Below, piece after piece: positions 1-8,876 of a DNA stretch of 64,000 nt (its first letter is position 1; every line of letters begins with the position of its first letter). A model generated the notes under the pieces. That model did not search any database. It was not told where the DNA came from and saw only the letters and a list, made by a program, of their open reading frames with translations. The stretch covers positions 1 to 64,000 of the forward strand of contig NZ_MRCI01000004.1 in assembly GCF_001922575.1 (NCBI RefSeq), given 5' to 3'. Position numbers and translations under genes: made by a program. The stretch is from Neptunomonas phycophila. GTDB lineage: Bacteria > Pseudomonadota > Gammaproteobacteria > Pseudomonadales > Balneatricaceae.

Positions 1-533
1 TATTCTCTATCTCTGGTCGTGGTACAGTAGTAACAGGCCGTGTAGAGCGTGGTATCGTTAAAGTCGGCGAAGAGATTGAAATCGTTGGTATCCGCGAAAC
101 TACTAAGACAACATGTACTGGTGTTGAAATGTTCCGTAAGTTGCTTGACGAAGGTCGTGCAGGTGAGAACGTTGGTGCATTGTTGCGTGGTACTAAGCGT
201 GATGACGTTGAGCGTGGTCAAGTATTGGCTAAGCCAGGTACAATCAACCCGCACACGAACTTCGAATGTGAAGTATACGTACTGAGCAAAGATGAAGGTG
301 GTCGTCATACTCCATTCTTCAAAGGCTACCGTCCACAGTTCTACTTCCGTACTACTGACGTGACAGGTAACTGTGAATTGCCAGAAGGCGTAGAAATGGT
401 GATGCCAGGTGACAACGTTAAAATGGTTGTTACTCTGATTGCGCCGATCGCGATGGATGAAGGTCTGCGTTTTGCGATCCGTGAAGGCGGTCGTACAGTA
501 GGTGCAGGCGTTGTATCTAAAATCTTCGCTTAA
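1..533 (+). CDS. tuf: Elongation factor Tu, C-terminal part (5' truncated by window edge)
   Basis: EF-Tu carries aminoacyl-tRNA to the ribosome as a GTP complex. Only about the last 177 residues are present, read from base 3 in frame, covering domains 2 and 3. The segment includes the typical stretches [25 protein letters not shown] and the C-terminal [12 protein letters not shown]. The GTPase domain lies off the left edge. Position just before rpsJ matches the tuf copy that ends the str operon (rpsL-rpsG-fusA-tuf) in gammaproteobacteria. It is followed at once by a strong intrinsic terminator, so it is probably not co-transcribed with the S10 operon. Confidence 0.97.
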   Translation, partial: FSISGRGTVVTGRVERGIVKVGEEIEIVGIRETTKTTCTGVEMFRKLLDEGRAGENVGALLRGTKRDDVERGQVLAKPGTINPHTNFECEVYVLSKDEGGRHTPFFKGYRPQFYFRTTDVTGNCELPEGVEMVMPGDNVKMVVTLIAPIAMDEGLRFAIREGGRTVGAGVVSKIFA

Positions 534-552
534 TATTGAGTGAAAGATATTT

Positions 553-579
553 AAAAGCCCTCCAATGGAGGGCTTTTTT
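553..579 (+). terminator. Intrinsic terminator after tuf
   Basis: An inverted repeat AAAAGCCCTCC / GGAGGGCTTTT with a three-base loop, followed by a run of T. It starts 20 bases after the tuf stop codon and separates the str-type operon from the S10 operon. Confidence 0.93.
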
Positions 580-608
580 GTGTGTGGTTAAAAAATAGCC
601 GCTTTAGC

Positions 609-637
609 TTGACTGTTAATACGCGCATGAGTAGAAT
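609..637 (+). promoter_or_regulatory. Sigma70 promoter of the S10 operon
   Basis: TTGACT (609-614), a 17-base spacer and TAGAAT (632-637) match the sigma70 consensus well. The predicted transcript start near 644 leaves a leader of only about 65 bases before rpsJ, with one short hairpin (643-662, CCCCT/AGGGG). The sequence lies between the tuf terminator and rpsJ, where the S10 promoter is expected. Confidence 0.82.
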
Positions 638-707
638 TTGCGTCCCCTTGATCCTGAGGGGAGGTCGGCTATTGCCGTAATCAAACTTTTGAAAAAGTGT
701 GATCAAA

Positions 708-1019
708 ATGCAAAACCAGAAAATCAGAATTCGTCTGAAAGCGTTTGATCATCGCTTGATCGACTCGTCCGCGCAGGAAATCGTAGATACTGCTAAGCGT
801 ACGGGTGCTCAAGTGCGTGGTCCGATCCCGCTTCCAACTCGCAAAGAGCGTTACACCGTTCTGATCTCTCCGCACGTCAATAAAGACGCGCGCGATCAGT
901 ACGAGATTCGTACGCACAAGCGTGTTCTGGACATCGTTGAGCCAACTGAAAAAACAGTTGACGCATTGATGAAGCTGGATCTAGCTGCAGGTGTAGAAGT
1001 GCAAATTAGCTTAGGCTAA
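708..1019 (+). CDS. rpsJ: 30S ribosomal protein S10
   Basis: S10 (uS10, NusE), 103 residues as in E. coli. It sits in the 30S head and also serves as NusE in antitermination complexes with NusB. The N-terminus [19 protein letters not shown] is essentially the family signature. I chose ATG 708; an upstream in-frame GTG at 699 would add three residues not seen in the family. First gene of the S10 operon, about 70 bases downstream of the predicted promoter. A 114-base gap precedes rplC. Confidence 0.97.
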   Translation: MQNQKIRIRLKAFDHRLIDSSAQEIVDTAKRTGAQVRGPIPLPTRKERYTVLISPHVNKDARDQYEIRTHKRVLDIVEPTEKTVDALMKLDLAAGVEVQISLG

Positions 1020-1133
1020 TAAGCAACGCGCAATATCATTTTTACATAATGAAGCGCTGATTGTGGAATGTCCCTGAAATGGGCAGCCGTAGTGGGTAAC
1101 AGCCCCGTACACAACTGGCAAGAGGTAATTGAA

Positions 1134-1781
1134 ATGTCTGTAGGTTTAATCGGACGCAAAGCGGGTATGACTCGCATCTTCACTGAAGATGGCGTATCCG
1201 TGCCAGTCACGGTCATCGAGGTGGATCCGAACCGTGTGACGCAGGTTAAAACTGCTGATCAGGATGGCTATGCAGCTATCCAAGTGACCACTGGTACAGT
1301 TAAGGCTAACCGTCTTAACAAGCCAGAAGCTGGACACTTTGCGAAAGCAAATGTTGAAGCAGGTCGCGGTTTATGGGAGTTCCGTCTGTCGGGTGATGAA
1401 GAAATCAACGTTGGCGCATTGCTAACAGTTGAGCGCTTCGAAGCAGGTCAGAAAGTGGATGTTAGCGGTCAGTCTAAAGGTAAAGGCTTCCAAGGCGGTA
1501 TCAAGCGTTGGAATTTCTCTATGCAAGACGCGACTCACGGTAACTCACTATCTCACCGTGCTCCGGGTTCTATCGGTCAGTGTCAAACTCCTGGTCGTGT
1601 ATGGAAAGGCAAAAAAATGGCAGGTCACATGGGTGCTGAACGCGTTACTGTTCAGACTCTAGAAGTTGTGCGTGTAGACGCAGAACGTAACTTGTTGTTG
1701 ATTAAAGGTGCTGTTCCAGGCGCAACCGGCGGTGACGTCATCGTTAAACCAGCTGTTAAAGCTGGCGCCAAGGAGGTTTGA
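1134..1781 (+). CDS. rplC: 50S ribosomal protein L3
   Basis: L3 (uL3), 215 residues, binds the 3' end of 23S rRNA near the peptidyl transferase centre and is an early assembly protein. It begins [20 protein letters not shown]. The [11 protein letters not shown] and the conserved [33 protein letters not shown] region holds the Gln that PrmB methylates in E. coli. An in-frame extension to 1068 exists but the family begins at 1134. Its stop codon is followed one base later by the rplD start, whose SD AAGGAGG lies inside rplC. Confidence 0.97.
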   Translation: MSVGLIGRKAGMTRIFTEDGVSVPVTVIEVDPNRVTQVKTADQDGYAAIQVTTGTVKANRLNKPEAGHFAKANVEAGRGLWEFRLSGDEEINVGALLTVERFEAGQKVDVSGQSKGKGFQGGIKRWNFSMQDATHGNSLSHRAPGSIGQCQTPGRVWKGKKMAGHMGAERVTVQTLEVVRVDAERNLLLIKGAVPGATGGDVIVKPAVKAGAKEV

Positions 1782-1782
1782 A

Positions 1783-2391
1783 ATGAATCTGAATCTCGCT
1801 GGAACCAATAATGGGTCGGTCGAAGTATCCGATCTAGCTTTTGGTAAAGATTTCAACGAAGCACTTGTACACCAAGTAGTTACAGCTTACTTGGCTGGTG
1901 CTCGTCAAGGTACTAAAGCACAGAAGTCACGTTCTGATGTTGCTGGCGGTGGTGCTAAGCCATTCCGTCAAAAAGGAACGGGTCGTGCTCGTGCTGGTAC
2001 TGTAAGTTCGCCAATCTGGCGCAGTGGTGGTGTTACATTCGCAGCTCAGCCGCGTAACCACTCGCAGAAAGTGAACAAGAAAATGTATCGTGCAGCTATG
2101 CGTTGCATCTTCTCTGAATTGGTTCGTCAAGAGCGTTTAGTTGTTGTTGAGCAGTTCGCGATGGAAGCACCGAAGACTAAGCAGTTTGTCGCTAAGATGA
2201 AAGAGCTTGATTTGTCTAATGTGTTGATCGTTACAGAAGACGTAGAAGCTAACCTGTACCTGGCGGCGCGTAACGTGCCACACGTCGATGTGCGTGATGT
2301 TGCAGGTGTTGACCCGGTTAGTCTTGTTGGTTTCGACAAGGTTGTAGTTACAGTCCCTGCTCTTAAGAAAATTGAGGAGGCGCTAGCATGA
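1783..2391 (+). CDS. rplD: 50S ribosomal protein L4
   Basis: L4 (uL4), 202 residues, lines the peptide exit tunnel. In E. coli it also represses the S10 operon by acting on its leader. Start ATG 1783 gives [15 protein letters not shown] with SD AAGGAGG seven bases upstream. The tunnel-loop segment [18 protein letters not shown] is present at about residues 45-62. It overlaps rplW by four bases (ATGA), indicating translational coupling. Confidence 0.97.
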   Translation: MNLNLAGTNNGSVEVSDLAFGKDFNEALVHQVVTAYLAGARQGTKAQKSRSDVAGGGAKPFRQKGTGRARAGTVSSPIWRSGGVTFAAQPRNHSQKVNKKMYRAAMRCIFSELVRQERLVVVEQFAMEAPKTKQFVAKMKELDLSNVLIVTEDVEANLYLAARNVPHVDVRDVAGVDPVSLVGFDKVVVTVPALKKIEEALA

Positions 2392-2684
2392 ACCAGGAAC
2401 GTCTGTACAAAGTTCTCTTAGGTCCTCATATCTCTGAGAAAGCAACTATCGTCGCTGACAGTTCGCAGCAGGTAGTTTTCCGTGTGGCAAAAGATGCTAC
2501 CAAACAAGAAATCAAGGCAGCGGTTGAAGAATTGTTTAACGTCAAAGTTGATGGCGTAAACGTTCTTAACGCAAAAGGTAAGACCAAACGTACTGCGCGT
2601 GGCTTAGGCAAGCGTAGTGACGTTCGTAAGGCGTATGTTCGTCTTAGCGAAGGCTCTGAAATTGATTTCCTTGGTGGCGAATAA
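2388..2684 (+). CDS. rplW: 50S ribosomal protein L23
   Basis: L23 (uL23), 98 residues. It stands at the tunnel exit and is the docking site for trigger factor and SRP. The start [20 protein letters not shown] matches the family, as does the loop [13 protein letters not shown] near residues 64-76. ATGA overlap with rplD upstream; rplB follows after 13 bases with SD GAGGGG. Confidence 0.97.
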   Translation: MNQERLYKVLLGPHISEKATIVADSSQQVVFRVAKDATKQEIKAAVEELFNVKVDGVNVLNAKGKTKRTARGLGKRSDVRKAYVRLSEGSEIDFLGGE

Positions 2685-2697
2685 GAGGGGTTAAATC

Positions 2698-3522
2698 ATG
2701 GCAGTTACTAAAACAAAGCCAACCTCTGCTGGCCGTCGTCATGTCGTTAAGGTTTCTGGTGCTGAACTGCACAAAGGTAAGCCGTTAGCTGCACTAGTTG
2801 AGAAGAAAAGCAAAACTGGTGGACGTAACAACAATGGTCGCATTACTACGCGTCACATTGGTGGTGGTCATAAGCAGCATTATCGACTCGTCGATTTCCG
2901 TCGTAACAAAGACGGAATTCCTGCAGTTGTAGAGCGTTTGGAATATGATCCAAACCGTTCAGCTCACATCGCATTGCTTAAATATGCTGATGGCGAGCGT
3001 ACTTACATCATTGCGCCTAAAGGTGTTGTTGCTGGTGATAAACTAGTATCAGGTGCTGATGCAGATATTAAAGTTGGTAACACGCTTCCAATCCGTAATG
3101 TACCGGTTGGTAGTGTTATCCACTGTATCGAATTGAAGCCTGGCAAGGGTGCGCAAATTGCTCGTTCTGCTGGTACTTCAGCTCAGCTAGTTGCTCGTGA
3201 AGGTGCGTACGCTACATTGCGTTTGCGTTCTGGCGAGATGCGTAAAGTCTTGGTTGACTGTCGCGCAACACTGGGTGAAGTAAGCAACAGCGAACATAGC
3301 CTACGTCAGCTCGGTAAAGCCGGTGCTAAACGTTGGAAAGGTGTTCGTCCTACCGTTCGCGGTGTTGCTATGAACCCAGTTGATCACCCGCACGGTGGTG
3401 GTGAAGGTCGTACTTCGGGCGGTCGTCATCCTGTTACACCATGGGGTGTTCCAACTAAAGGTTATAAAACTCGTAAGAACAAGCGCACGAACAAACTAAT
3501 CGTTCGTCGCCGTTCCAAGTAA
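2698..3522 (+). CDS. rplB: 50S ribosomal protein L2
   Basis: L2 (uL2), 274 residues, is needed for subunit association and peptidyl transferase activity. The conserved C-terminal signature [14 protein letters not shown], containing the functionally important His, is at about residues 225-238, followed by the basic tail [17 protein letters not shown]. Length is normal for gammaproteobacteria. It has a good SD and is in the standard S10 operon position between rplW and rpsS. Confidence 0.98.
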   Translation: MAVTKTKPTSAGRRHVVKVSGAELHKGKPLAALVEKKSKTGGRNNNGRITTRHIGGGHKQHYRLVDFRRNKDGIPAVVERLEYDPNRSAHIALLKYADGERTYIIAPKGVVAGDKLVSGADADIKVGNTLPIRNVPVGSVIHCIELKPGKGAQIARSAGTSAQLVAREGAYATLRLRSGEMRKVLVDCRATLGEVSNSEHSLRQLGKAGAKRWKGVRPTVRGVAMNPVDHPHGGGEGRTSGGRHPVTPWGVPTKGYKTRKNKRTNKLIVRRRSK

Positions 3523-3541
3523 CTAGATTGAGGATACAGCT

Positions 3542-3820
3542 GTGCCACGTTCACTGAAGAAAGGTCCATTTATCGACCTTCACCTGTTGAAGAAGGTAGA
3601 AGCTGCAATTGAAAAGAGCGATCGTAAGCCAATTAAAACTTGGTCACGTCGTTCTACAATCTTCCCGCATTTTGTTGGGATGACGATTGCAGTTCATAAC
3701 GGCCGCCAGCACGTTCCAGTTTTCATTACTGAAGACATGGTTGGCCACAAATTGGGCGAATTTTCTGCTACGCGTACCTATCGTGGTCACGCAGCGGATA
3801 AGAAAGCCAAGAAGCGCTAA
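3542..3820 (+). CDS. rpsS: 30S ribosomal protein S19
   Basis: S19 (uS19), 92 residues, forms a head complex with S13 and contacts the 50S subunit. It starts with GTG rather than ATG (GTG 3542, [19 protein letters not shown]), preceded by GAGGA. The signature [20 protein letters not shown] and the end [10 protein letters not shown] fit the family exactly. A GTG start is common for low-to-moderate translation control; no in-frame ATG is near. Confidence 0.97.
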   Translation: MPRSLKKGPFIDLHLLKKVEAAIEKSDRKPIKTWSRRSTIFPHFVGMTIAVHNGRQHVPVFITEDMVGHKLGEFSATRTYRGHAADKKAKKR

Positions 3821-3831
3821 GGGGATAAATG

Positions 3832-4167
3832 ATGGAAGTCGCTGCTAAACTTATAGGCGCCCGCATTTCTGCTCAGAAGGCGCGCTTGGTTGCTGATCAA
3901 ATTCGCGGCAAGTCGGTAGGTGAAGCCCTTGAGATCTTATCATTCAGCCCTAAAAAAGGTGCTGATTTGGTTAAGAAGGTGCTTGAGTCTGCAATTGCAA
4001 ACGCTGAGCACAATGACGGTGCCGATGTTGATGAGTTACGTGTGTCAACTATCTTCGTAGATGAAGCTATGACCATGAAACGCATTAAGCCTCGTGCGAA
4101 GGGTCGCGCTGACCGCATCCTGAAGCGCAACTCCCACATCACCGTTAAGGTGTCCGACAAAGGCTGA
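3832..4167 (+). CDS. rplV: 50S ribosomal protein L22
   Basis: L22 (uL22), 111 residues, reaches into the exit tunnel and is linked to macrolide resistance when its loop is altered. Two ATG codons are adjacent (3829 and 3832); I favour 3832 because the SD AAGGGG then has a seven-base spacing and homologues begin MEV. Conserved regions [15 protein letters not shown] and [13 protein letters not shown] are present. The C-terminal hairpin tip [15 protein letters not shown] is normal. Confidence 0.96.
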   Translation: MEVAAKLIGARISAQKARLVADQIRGKSVGEALEILSFSPKKGADLVKKVLESAIANAEHNDGADVDELRVSTIFVDEAMTMKRIKPRAKGRADRILKRNSHITVKVSDKG

Positions 4168-4184
4168 GGCTAGGAGAGTTCGTT

Positions 4185-4871
4185 ATGGGTCAGAAAATAC
4201 ATCCGACCGGTATTCGACTGGGTATCGTTAAAGATCACACATCTGTGTGGTATGCGGACAAGTCTGAATACGCTGCAAAATTGTTAAATGACTTGCAAGT
4301 ACGTAGTTACTTGGAAGGTCAGTTGAAAAGTGCTTCTGTAAGCCGCATCGAAATCGAGCGTCCTGCACAGAATGCTAAAATCACCATTTTTACTGCACGT
4401 CCAGGTATTGTGATCGGTAAAAAAGGTGAAGATGTTGAAAAACTGCGTAATGCTGTATCAGAAATGATGGGCGTTCCTGTTCATATCAACATTGAAGAAG
4501 TTCGTAAGCCTGAATTAGATGCTCAGCTAGTAGCTCAAAGCGTAGCTAGCCAGTTAGAGCGTCGTGTTATGTTCCGTCGTGCTATGAAGCGTGCGGTACA
4601 AAACGCTATGCGTCTTGGTGCTAAAGGTATCAAGATTCAGGTAAGCGGTCGTTTGGGTGGCGCTGAGATCGCGCGCTCTGAGTGGTATCGTGAAGGCCGC
4701 GTGCCTCTGCACACTCTGCGTGCTGATATCGATTATGCTGCTTATGAAGCGCACACTACTTATGGTGTGATTGGCGTTAAAGTCTGGATCTTCAAAGGTG
4801 AAGTTCTTGGTGGTATCGAACAGGTACGTGCTGAGAAGAAAAACCCACCTAAGAAGAAAGGTTCTAAGTGA
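4185..4871 (+). CDS. rpsC: 30S ribosomal protein S3
   Basis: S3 (uS3), 228 residues, forms part of the mRNA entry channel helicase. It begins [18 protein letters not shown]. The KH domain carries the GxxG-type loop [14 protein letters not shown] at about residues 70-83. The C-terminal signature [20 protein letters not shown] follows. SD AGGAG precedes ATG 4185; rplP follows 11 bases downstream. Confidence 0.98.
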   Translation: MGQKIHPTGIRLGIVKDHTSVWYADKSEYAAKLLNDLQVRSYLEGQLKSASVSRIEIERPAQNAKITIFTARPGIVIGKKGEDVEKLRNAVSEMMGVPVHINIEEVRKPELDAQLVAQSVASQLERRVMFRRAMKRAVQNAMRLGAKGIKIQVSGRLGGAEIARSEWYREGRVPLHTLRADIDYAAYEAHTTYGVIGVKVWIFKGEVLGGIEQVRAEKKNPPKKKGSK

Positions 4872-4882
4872 GGTAAACGTCA

Positions 4883-5296
4883 ATGTTACAACCTAAACGT
4901 ACGAAATTTCGTAAAATGATGAAAGGCCGTAACCGCGGTCTTGCGCAGCGCGGTAGCGCAGTTAGCTTTGGCGAGTATGGCCTTAAAGCAACTGGACGTG
5001 GCCGTATTACTGCTCGTCAAATCGAAGCTGCACGTCGTACCATGACTCGTCACGTTAAGCGTGGTGGTAAAATCTGGATTCGTATTTTTCCAGACAAGCC
5101 GATTACCAATAAGCCGCTTGAAGTGCGTATGGGTAAAGGTAAAGGTAACGTGGAGTATTGGGTAGCGCAGATCCAGCCGGGTCGTGTGTTATTTGAGATG
5201 GGCGGTGTGCCTGAAGAGCTGGCGACTGAGGCGTTTAACCTAGCCGCTGCTAAGCTGCCGATCGCTACAACCATTGTCAAACGGACGGTGATGTAA
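4883..5296 (+). CDS. rplP: 50S ribosomal protein L16
   Basis: L16 (uL16), 137 residues, binds near the A-site tRNA and organises helices of 23S rRNA. It begins [19 protein letters not shown]. It includes [19 protein letters not shown] and [17 protein letters not shown], with the Arg that YcfD hydroxylates in E. coli within this region. Its TAA stop overlaps the rpmC ATG by one base (TAATG). Confidence 0.97.
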   Translation: MLQPKRTKFRKMMKGRNRGLAQRGSAVSFGEYGLKATGRGRITARQIEAARRTMTRHVKRGGKIWIRIFPDKPITNKPLEVRMGKGKGNVEYWVAQIQPGRVLFEMGGVPEELATEAFNLAAAKLPIATTIVKRTVM

Positions 5297-5490
5297 TGAA
5301 AGCTACTGAACTGCGTGAAAAGTCATCTGAAGAACTGCAACAAGAGTTGTTGGGTCTTCTGAAAGATCAGTTCAATCTGCGTATGCAGAAATCAACTGGT
5401 CAGTTGGCGCAGACTCACCTACTGAGCCAAGTTCGCCGCGACATCGCTCGCGTTAAGACTGTACTGAATAACAAGGTAGGTGAAAAATGA
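5296..5490 (+). CDS. rpmC: 50S ribosomal protein L29
   Basis: L29 (uL29), 64 residues, is a two-helix protein beside L23 at the tunnel exit. The sequence [19 protein letters not shown] and the central [12 protein letters not shown] are the family hallmarks. It overlaps rplP by one base and rpsQ by four (ATGA), so translation of the three is probably coupled. Confidence 0.97.
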   Translation: MKATELREKSSEELQQELLGLLKDQFNLRMQKSTGQLAQTHLLSQVRRDIARVKTVLNNKVGEK

Positions 5491-5750
5491 GCGCTGAAAA
5501 ACGTACTCGAACTGTTACTGGTCGTGTAATTAGCGACAAGATGGATAAAACCATCACGGTTCTGGTTGAGCGTAAAGAGAAGCATCCGATTTACGGAAAG
5601 TTCATTAAGCGCTCCTCCAAGCTGCATGCTCATGATGAGAAAAACGAGTGTAATACTGGTGACTTGGTAACTGTCCAAGAAACGCGTCCAGTATCCAAGA
5701 GTAAAACTTGGGCACTAGTTTCTATTGATGAACGTGCTGCGAAGGTGTAA
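5487..5750 (+). CDS. rpsQ: 30S ribosomal protein S17
   Basis: S17 (uS17), 87 residues, is an OB-fold primary binder of 16S rRNA. Signatures are [19 protein letters not shown] and [18 protein letters not shown]. It is the last gene of the S10 operon. A 76-base gap with two competing hairpins follows before rplN, the boundary of the spc operon. Confidence 0.97.
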   Translation: MSAEKRTRTVTGRVISDKMDKTITVLVERKEKHPIYGKFIKRSSKLHAHDEKNECNTGDLVTVQETRPVSKSKTWALVSIDERAAKV

Positions 5751-5771
5751 TATACGCGCCTTCGCTCCATT

Positions 5772-5802
5772 TGACGGTTTGCCCGTCATGGTTTGACGGG
5801 CA
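5772..5802 (+). promoter_or_regulatory. Alternative hairpins between rpsQ and rplN
   Basis: Three related segments, TGACGG (5772-5777), CCCGTCA (5782-5788) and TGACGGGC (5794-5801), allow two mutually exclusive stems. Stem A pairs 5772-5777 with 5783-5788. Stem B pairs 5781-5788 with 5794-5801. There is no T-run after either, so this is not a classic terminator. It sits at the S10/spc junction and could tune read-through or mRNA processing. Function is inferred only from the geometry. Confidence 0.5.
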
Positions 5803-5826
5803 GCTTAATTAGTTTTGGAGTAGACC

Positions 5827-6195
5827 ATGATTCAAACTGAATCTATGCTTGATGTTGCTGATAACAGCGGCGCTAAGCGTGTACAGTGTATTAAGGTCCT
5901 AGGTGGTTCCCACCGTCGTTACGCTTGTATCGGCGACATTATTAAGGTGACTGTGAAGGAAGCAATTCCTCGCGGCCGCGTTAAGAAAGGTCAGGTCTTA
6001 AACGCTGTTGTTGTACGTACTCGTAAAGGTGTACGTCGCCCAGACGGTTCTATAATCCGCTTTGATACAAACTCAGCGGTATTATTGAATGCCAACGATG
6101 CCCCAATGGGTACTCGTATTTTTGGCCCAGTAACGCGTGAACTTCGCTCAGAGAAGTTCATGAAAATCATTTCCCTGGCGCCTGAAGTGCTGTAA
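5827..6195 (+). CDS. rplN: 50S ribosomal protein L14
   Basis: L14 (uL14), 122 residues, forms an intersubunit bridge and is the binding site of RsfS. It begins [27 protein letters not shown]. The [17 protein letters not shown] segment is characteristic. First gene of the spc-type segment, with SD TGGAG. No convincing sigma70 promoter was found in the gap, so transcription may continue from S10. Confidence 0.97.
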   Translation: MIQTESMLDVADNSGAKRVQCIKVLGGSHRRYACIGDIIKVTVKEAIPRGRVKKGQVLNAVVVRTRKGVRRPDGSIIRFDTNSAVLLNANDAPMGTRIFGPVTRELRSEKFMKIISLAPEVL

Positions 6196-6224
6196 GACCT
6201 TATTCTTATTGAATTTTGTCTTCG

Positions 6225-6257
6225 AAAACGCCACTCCCGAAAGGGTTTGGCGTTTTT
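6225..6257 (+). terminator. Terminator-like hairpin inside the spc operon (rplN-rplX gap)
   Basis: A nine-pair stem AAAACGCCA / TGGCGTTTT is extended by an inner CCC-GAAA-GGG hairpin with a GNRA-type tetraloop. The 3' side runs into TTTTTC. It has the shape of an intrinsic terminator yet lies between two ribosomal-protein genes that must both be expressed. Partial termination, attenuation or a processing site are all possible. Confidence 0.6.
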
Positions 6258-6295
6258 CAGCATGAGAAGGTAGTAGGAAGCGATATAGGTATAAC

Positions 6296-6613
6296 ATGCG
6301 TAAAATTAAACGTGACGACGAAGTAATCGTCATCGCAGGCAAAGATAAAGGTAAGCGCGGTACTGTTCTGCGTGTGCTAAAAGATGATCGTTTGATTGTC
6401 TCTGGCATCAATATGGTGAAAAAGCACACCAAACCTAACCCAATGTTAGGTAAGCCGGGTGGTATCGTTGAGAAGGAAGCGGGTATTGCTACTTCTAATA
6501 TTGCGATCTTCAATCCTGCTACCGGAAAGGGTGATCGTGTTGGCTTCAAAATTCTTGAAGATGGCACAAAAGTTCGCTTCTTCAAATCTAACGGCGAAGT
6601 CGTCGGTAAATAA
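6296..6613 (+). CDS. rplX: 50S ribosomal protein L24
   Basis: L24 (uL24), 105 residues, initiates 50S assembly. The KOW motif is clear in [21 protein letters not shown] at residues 6-26. It starts at ATG 6296 after a 100-base gap with a terminator-like hairpin; the SD is weak (AGG about nine bases upstream). rplE follows after 12 bases with a good AAGGAG. Confidence 0.96.
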   Translation: MRKIKRDDEVIVIAGKDKGKRGTVLRVLKDDRLIVSGINMVKKHTKPNPMLGKPGGIVEKEAGIATSNIAIFNPATGKGDRVGFKILEDGTKVRFFKSNGEVVGK

Positions 6614-6625
6614 GGAGCGGATACC

Positions 6626-7165
6626 ATGTCAAGATTAAAAGCGTTATACGCAAATGAAGTTAAGCTAAAGCTTAAAGAAGAGTTGAATAGCCCGAACATT
6701 ATGGCTGTTCCTCGCGTTTCTAAAATCACTCTAAATATGGGTGTTGGTGAAGCGTTAGGCGATAAAAAGCAACTTGAAAACGCAGTAGCTGATTTAACAG
6801 CTATCGCTGGTCAAAAACCTGTTGTTACTTTGGCTCGCAAATCTATTGCTGGCTTTAAAGTTCGTGAAGGCTGGCCGATCGGTTGTAAAGTAACATTGCG
6901 CGGTGAGCGTATGTGGGAATTCTTAGATCGTTTAGTTGACGTTTCTATCCCACGTATTCGTGACTTCCGTGGTTTGAATCCTAAGTCTTTTGACGGTCGT
7001 GGTAACTACAGCATGGGTGTTAAAGAGCAGATTATCTTCCCTGAAATCGAATACGATAAGGTTGATAAGTTGCGTGGTCTTGATATTACTGTCACGACTA
7101 CCGCTCAAACAAACGACGAGGGTCGTGCCTTGCTGGCTGCCCTGGGTTTCCCGTTCAAGAAATAA
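6626..7165 (+). CDS. rplE: 50S ribosomal protein L5
   Basis: L5 (uL5), 179 residues, binds 5S rRNA with L18 and contacts the P-site tRNA. Signatures include [18 protein letters not shown] and the C-terminal [18 protein letters not shown]. In E. coli the S8 repressor site is at the start of this gene; I see no obvious equivalent here. SD AAGGAG is six bases from the start region. Confidence 0.97.
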   Translation: MSRLKALYANEVKLKLKEELNSPNIMAVPRVSKITLNMGVGEALGDKKQLENAVADLTAIAGQKPVVTLARKSIAGFKVREGWPIGCKVTLRGERMWEFLDRLVDVSIPRIRDFRGLNPKSFDGRGNYSMGVKEQIIFPEIEYDKVDKLRGLDITVTTTAQTNDEGRALLAALGFPFKK

Positions 7166-7180
7166 GACAGGGGTTGGATA

Positions 7181-7486
7181 ATGGCTAAAACTTCAATGAA
7201 AGCGCGTGAAGATAAGCGTGCTAAATTGGTTGCTAAGTTCGCTGCAAAACGCGCTGAACTTAAAGCAAAAATTAAGAACCCTGCGACTTCTGATGAAGAT
7301 CGTTGGGACGCACAAGTTGCGCTGCAAAAATTGCCGCGTGACGCAAACCCGGTTCGTCAACAACGTCGTTGTCAGATCACAGGTCGTCCACATGCGGTTT
7401 ACCGTAAGTTCGGTCTGAGCCGTATCAAGCTGCGTGAAGCTGCGATGCGTGGTGATGTTCCAGGTTTGAAGAAGGCAAGCTGGTAA
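7181..7486 (+). CDS. rpsN: 30S ribosomal protein S14 (zinc-independent form)
   Basis: S14 (uS14), 101 residues, the longer form without the CxxC zinc ribbon. It begins [20 protein letters not shown] and ends [19 protein letters not shown]...KKASW. It helps assemble the 30S head. It is followed by an 83-base gap containing a large hairpin before rpsH. Confidence 0.97.
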   Translation: MAKTSMKAREDKRAKLVAKFAAKRAELKAKIKNPATSDEDRWDAQVALQKLPRDANPVRQQRRCQITGRPHAVYRKFGLSRIKLREAAMRGDVPGLKKASW

Positions 7487-7505
7487 TACAGTTTGTTAAA
7501 CGGTA

Positions 7506-7546
7506 AGCGTGGGGGTCTGGGCATTTTAATGCTACCGCTCCACGCT
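7506..7546 (+). promoter_or_regulatory. Large hairpin in the rpsH leader (possible S8 autoregulatory site)
   Basis: An outer stem pairs 7506-7514 with 7538-7546 (nine pairs including one G-T). An asymmetric internal loop follows, then an inner stem pairs 7520-7524 with 7529-7533 around a TTTA loop. The 3' strand carries T-A-C facing G, reminiscent of the U-A-C core of 16S helix 21 that S8 recognises. It lies 24 bases before the S8 gene. The S8-binding role is inference. Confidence 0.45.
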
Positions 7547-7569
7547 GCACATATAGGAAGCTTAATAGC

Positions 7570-7962
7570 ATGAGCATGCAAGATACTCTTGCGGATATGT
7601 TTACTCGTATTCGTAACGGTCACATGGCTGGTAAAACAGCTGTATCTATGCCGTCTTCCAAAATGAAAGTTTCAGTTGCTGAAGTATTGAAAAGCGAAGG
7701 TTACATTGCAGATGTTTCTGTAGAAGGTGACGCTAAGCCAGTACTTACGATTGCGCTGAAGTATTTCGAAGGTAAGCCGGTTATTGAACAGATTAAACGT
7801 GTAAGTCGTCCAGGTCTTCGTATCTACAAAGGCTCTAACGATATTCCTTCGGTTTCTGCTGGTTTAGGTGTAGCAATTGTTTCTACATCTAAAGGCGTGA
7901 TGACTGATCGAGCTGCACGCGCTGCCGGTATCGGTGGTGAAGTCATCTGTACGGTATTCTAA
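7570..7962 (+). CDS. rpsH: 30S ribosomal protein S8
   Basis: S8 (uS8), 130 residues, binds the 16S central domain and represses the spc operon in E. coli. It begins [19 protein letters not shown]. The C-terminal [15 protein letters not shown] contains the STSKG-type rRNA-binding motif. ATG 7570 fits the family start; a second ATG is two codons later. A hairpin in its leader may mediate feedback. Confidence 0.97.
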   Translation: MSMQDTLADMFTRIRNGHMAGKTAVSMPSSKMKVSVAEVLKSEGYIADVSVEGDAKPVLTIALKYFEGKPVIEQIKRVSRPGLRIYKGSNDIPSVSAGLGVAIVSTSKGVMTDRAARAAGIGGEVICTVF

Positions 7963-7971
7963 GGGGGTTAT

Positions 7972-8505
7972 ATGTCTCGTATTGCGAAAAGTCCCGTAGT
8001 TGTACCGGCAGGTGTTGAGGTTAAGTTAGACGGCAATCTTGTTTCTGTTAAAGGCAAGAATGGCCAGCTATCAATGGATATTCATACATCTGTTGAGATC
8101 ACTCAAGAAGGTAGCGAAGTAAATTTTGCTGCTCGTGATGGCTCTAAAATCGCACGTGCAATGTCTGGTACAGCACGTTCATTGGTTAACAACATGGTCT
8201 TTGGTGTGAGCCAAGGTTTTGAAAAAACATTACAGTTGCAAGGTGTTGGTTATCGTGCAGCAGCTAAAGGTAGTGTTTTGAACCTGACTCTAGGTTTCTC
8301 ACATCCGATCGACTATGCATTGCCTGAAGGCGTAACAGCTGAAACTCCTAACCAAACCACAGTCGTTATTCGTGGTGCTGATAAGCAGCGTGTTGGTCAG
8401 GTAGCAGCAGAGATTCGCGCGTTCCGTCCGCCAGAGCCTTATAAAGGTAAAGGTGTACGTTATGCTGACGAATATGTTCGTCGTAAAGAGGCTAAGAAGA
8501 AGTAA
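7972..8505 (+). CDS. rplF: 50S ribosomal protein L6
   Basis: L6 (uL6), 177 residues, lies at the stalk base and contacts elongation factors. It begins [19 protein letters not shown]. The C-terminal signature [25 protein letters not shown] is complete in the gene. SD AAGGGGG precedes ATG 7972. Spacing to rplR is nine bases. Confidence 0.97.
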   Translation: MSRIAKSPVVVPAGVEVKLDGNLVSVKGKNGQLSMDIHTSVEITQEGSEVNFAARDGSKIARAMSGTARSLVNNMVFGVSQGFEKTLQLQGVGYRAAAKGSVLNLTLGFSHPIDYALPEGVTAETPNQTTVVIRGADKQRVGQVAAEIRAFRPPEPYKGKGVRYADEYVRRKEAKKK

Positions 8506-8514
8506 GGCAGGGTT

Positions 8515-8865
8515 ATGAACGCTAAGAAACAAGCACGTATTCGTCGCTCACGCCGTGCTCGCCTGAAAATGCGCGAACTAGGTGAAGTGCGTCTGTGCGT
8601 TAATCGCACACCTCGTCACATCTACGCTCAGCTAATTTCTGCTGATGGTGGTACGGTTCTGGCTTCTGCATCTACTGTAGAACAAGCGCTTCGCGCTGAC
8701 GCAACAGGTAACGTAGATGCAGCAGGAAAAGTAGGTGTCCTGATCGCTGAACGTGGCAAAGAAGCAGGAATCACAAAAGTCGCTTTTGACCGCTCTGGTT
8801 TTAAATACCATGGCCGAGTTAAAGCACTCGCTGATGCAGCCCGTGAAGGCGGCCTAGAATTCTAA
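8515..8865 (+). CDS. rplR: 50S ribosomal protein L18
   Basis: L18 (uL18), 116 residues, binds 5S rRNA with L5 and L25. The basic N-terminus [20 protein letters not shown] and the end [23 protein letters not shown] are diagnostic. It is in the usual place between rplF and rpsE. Confidence 0.97.
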   Translation: MNAKKQARIRRSRRARLKMRELGEVRLCVNRTPRHIYAQLISADGGTVLASASTVEQALRADATGNVDAAGKVGVLIAERGKEAGITKVAFDRSGFKYHGRVKALADAAREGGLEF

Positions 8866-8876
8866 AGGGGTCGATG

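Noticed and set aside
6148-6729. 193-codon open frame on the minus strand
   Set aside because: It lies antisense to rplN end, rplX and rplE start, has no SD or recognisable product, and the plus-strand genes are certain.
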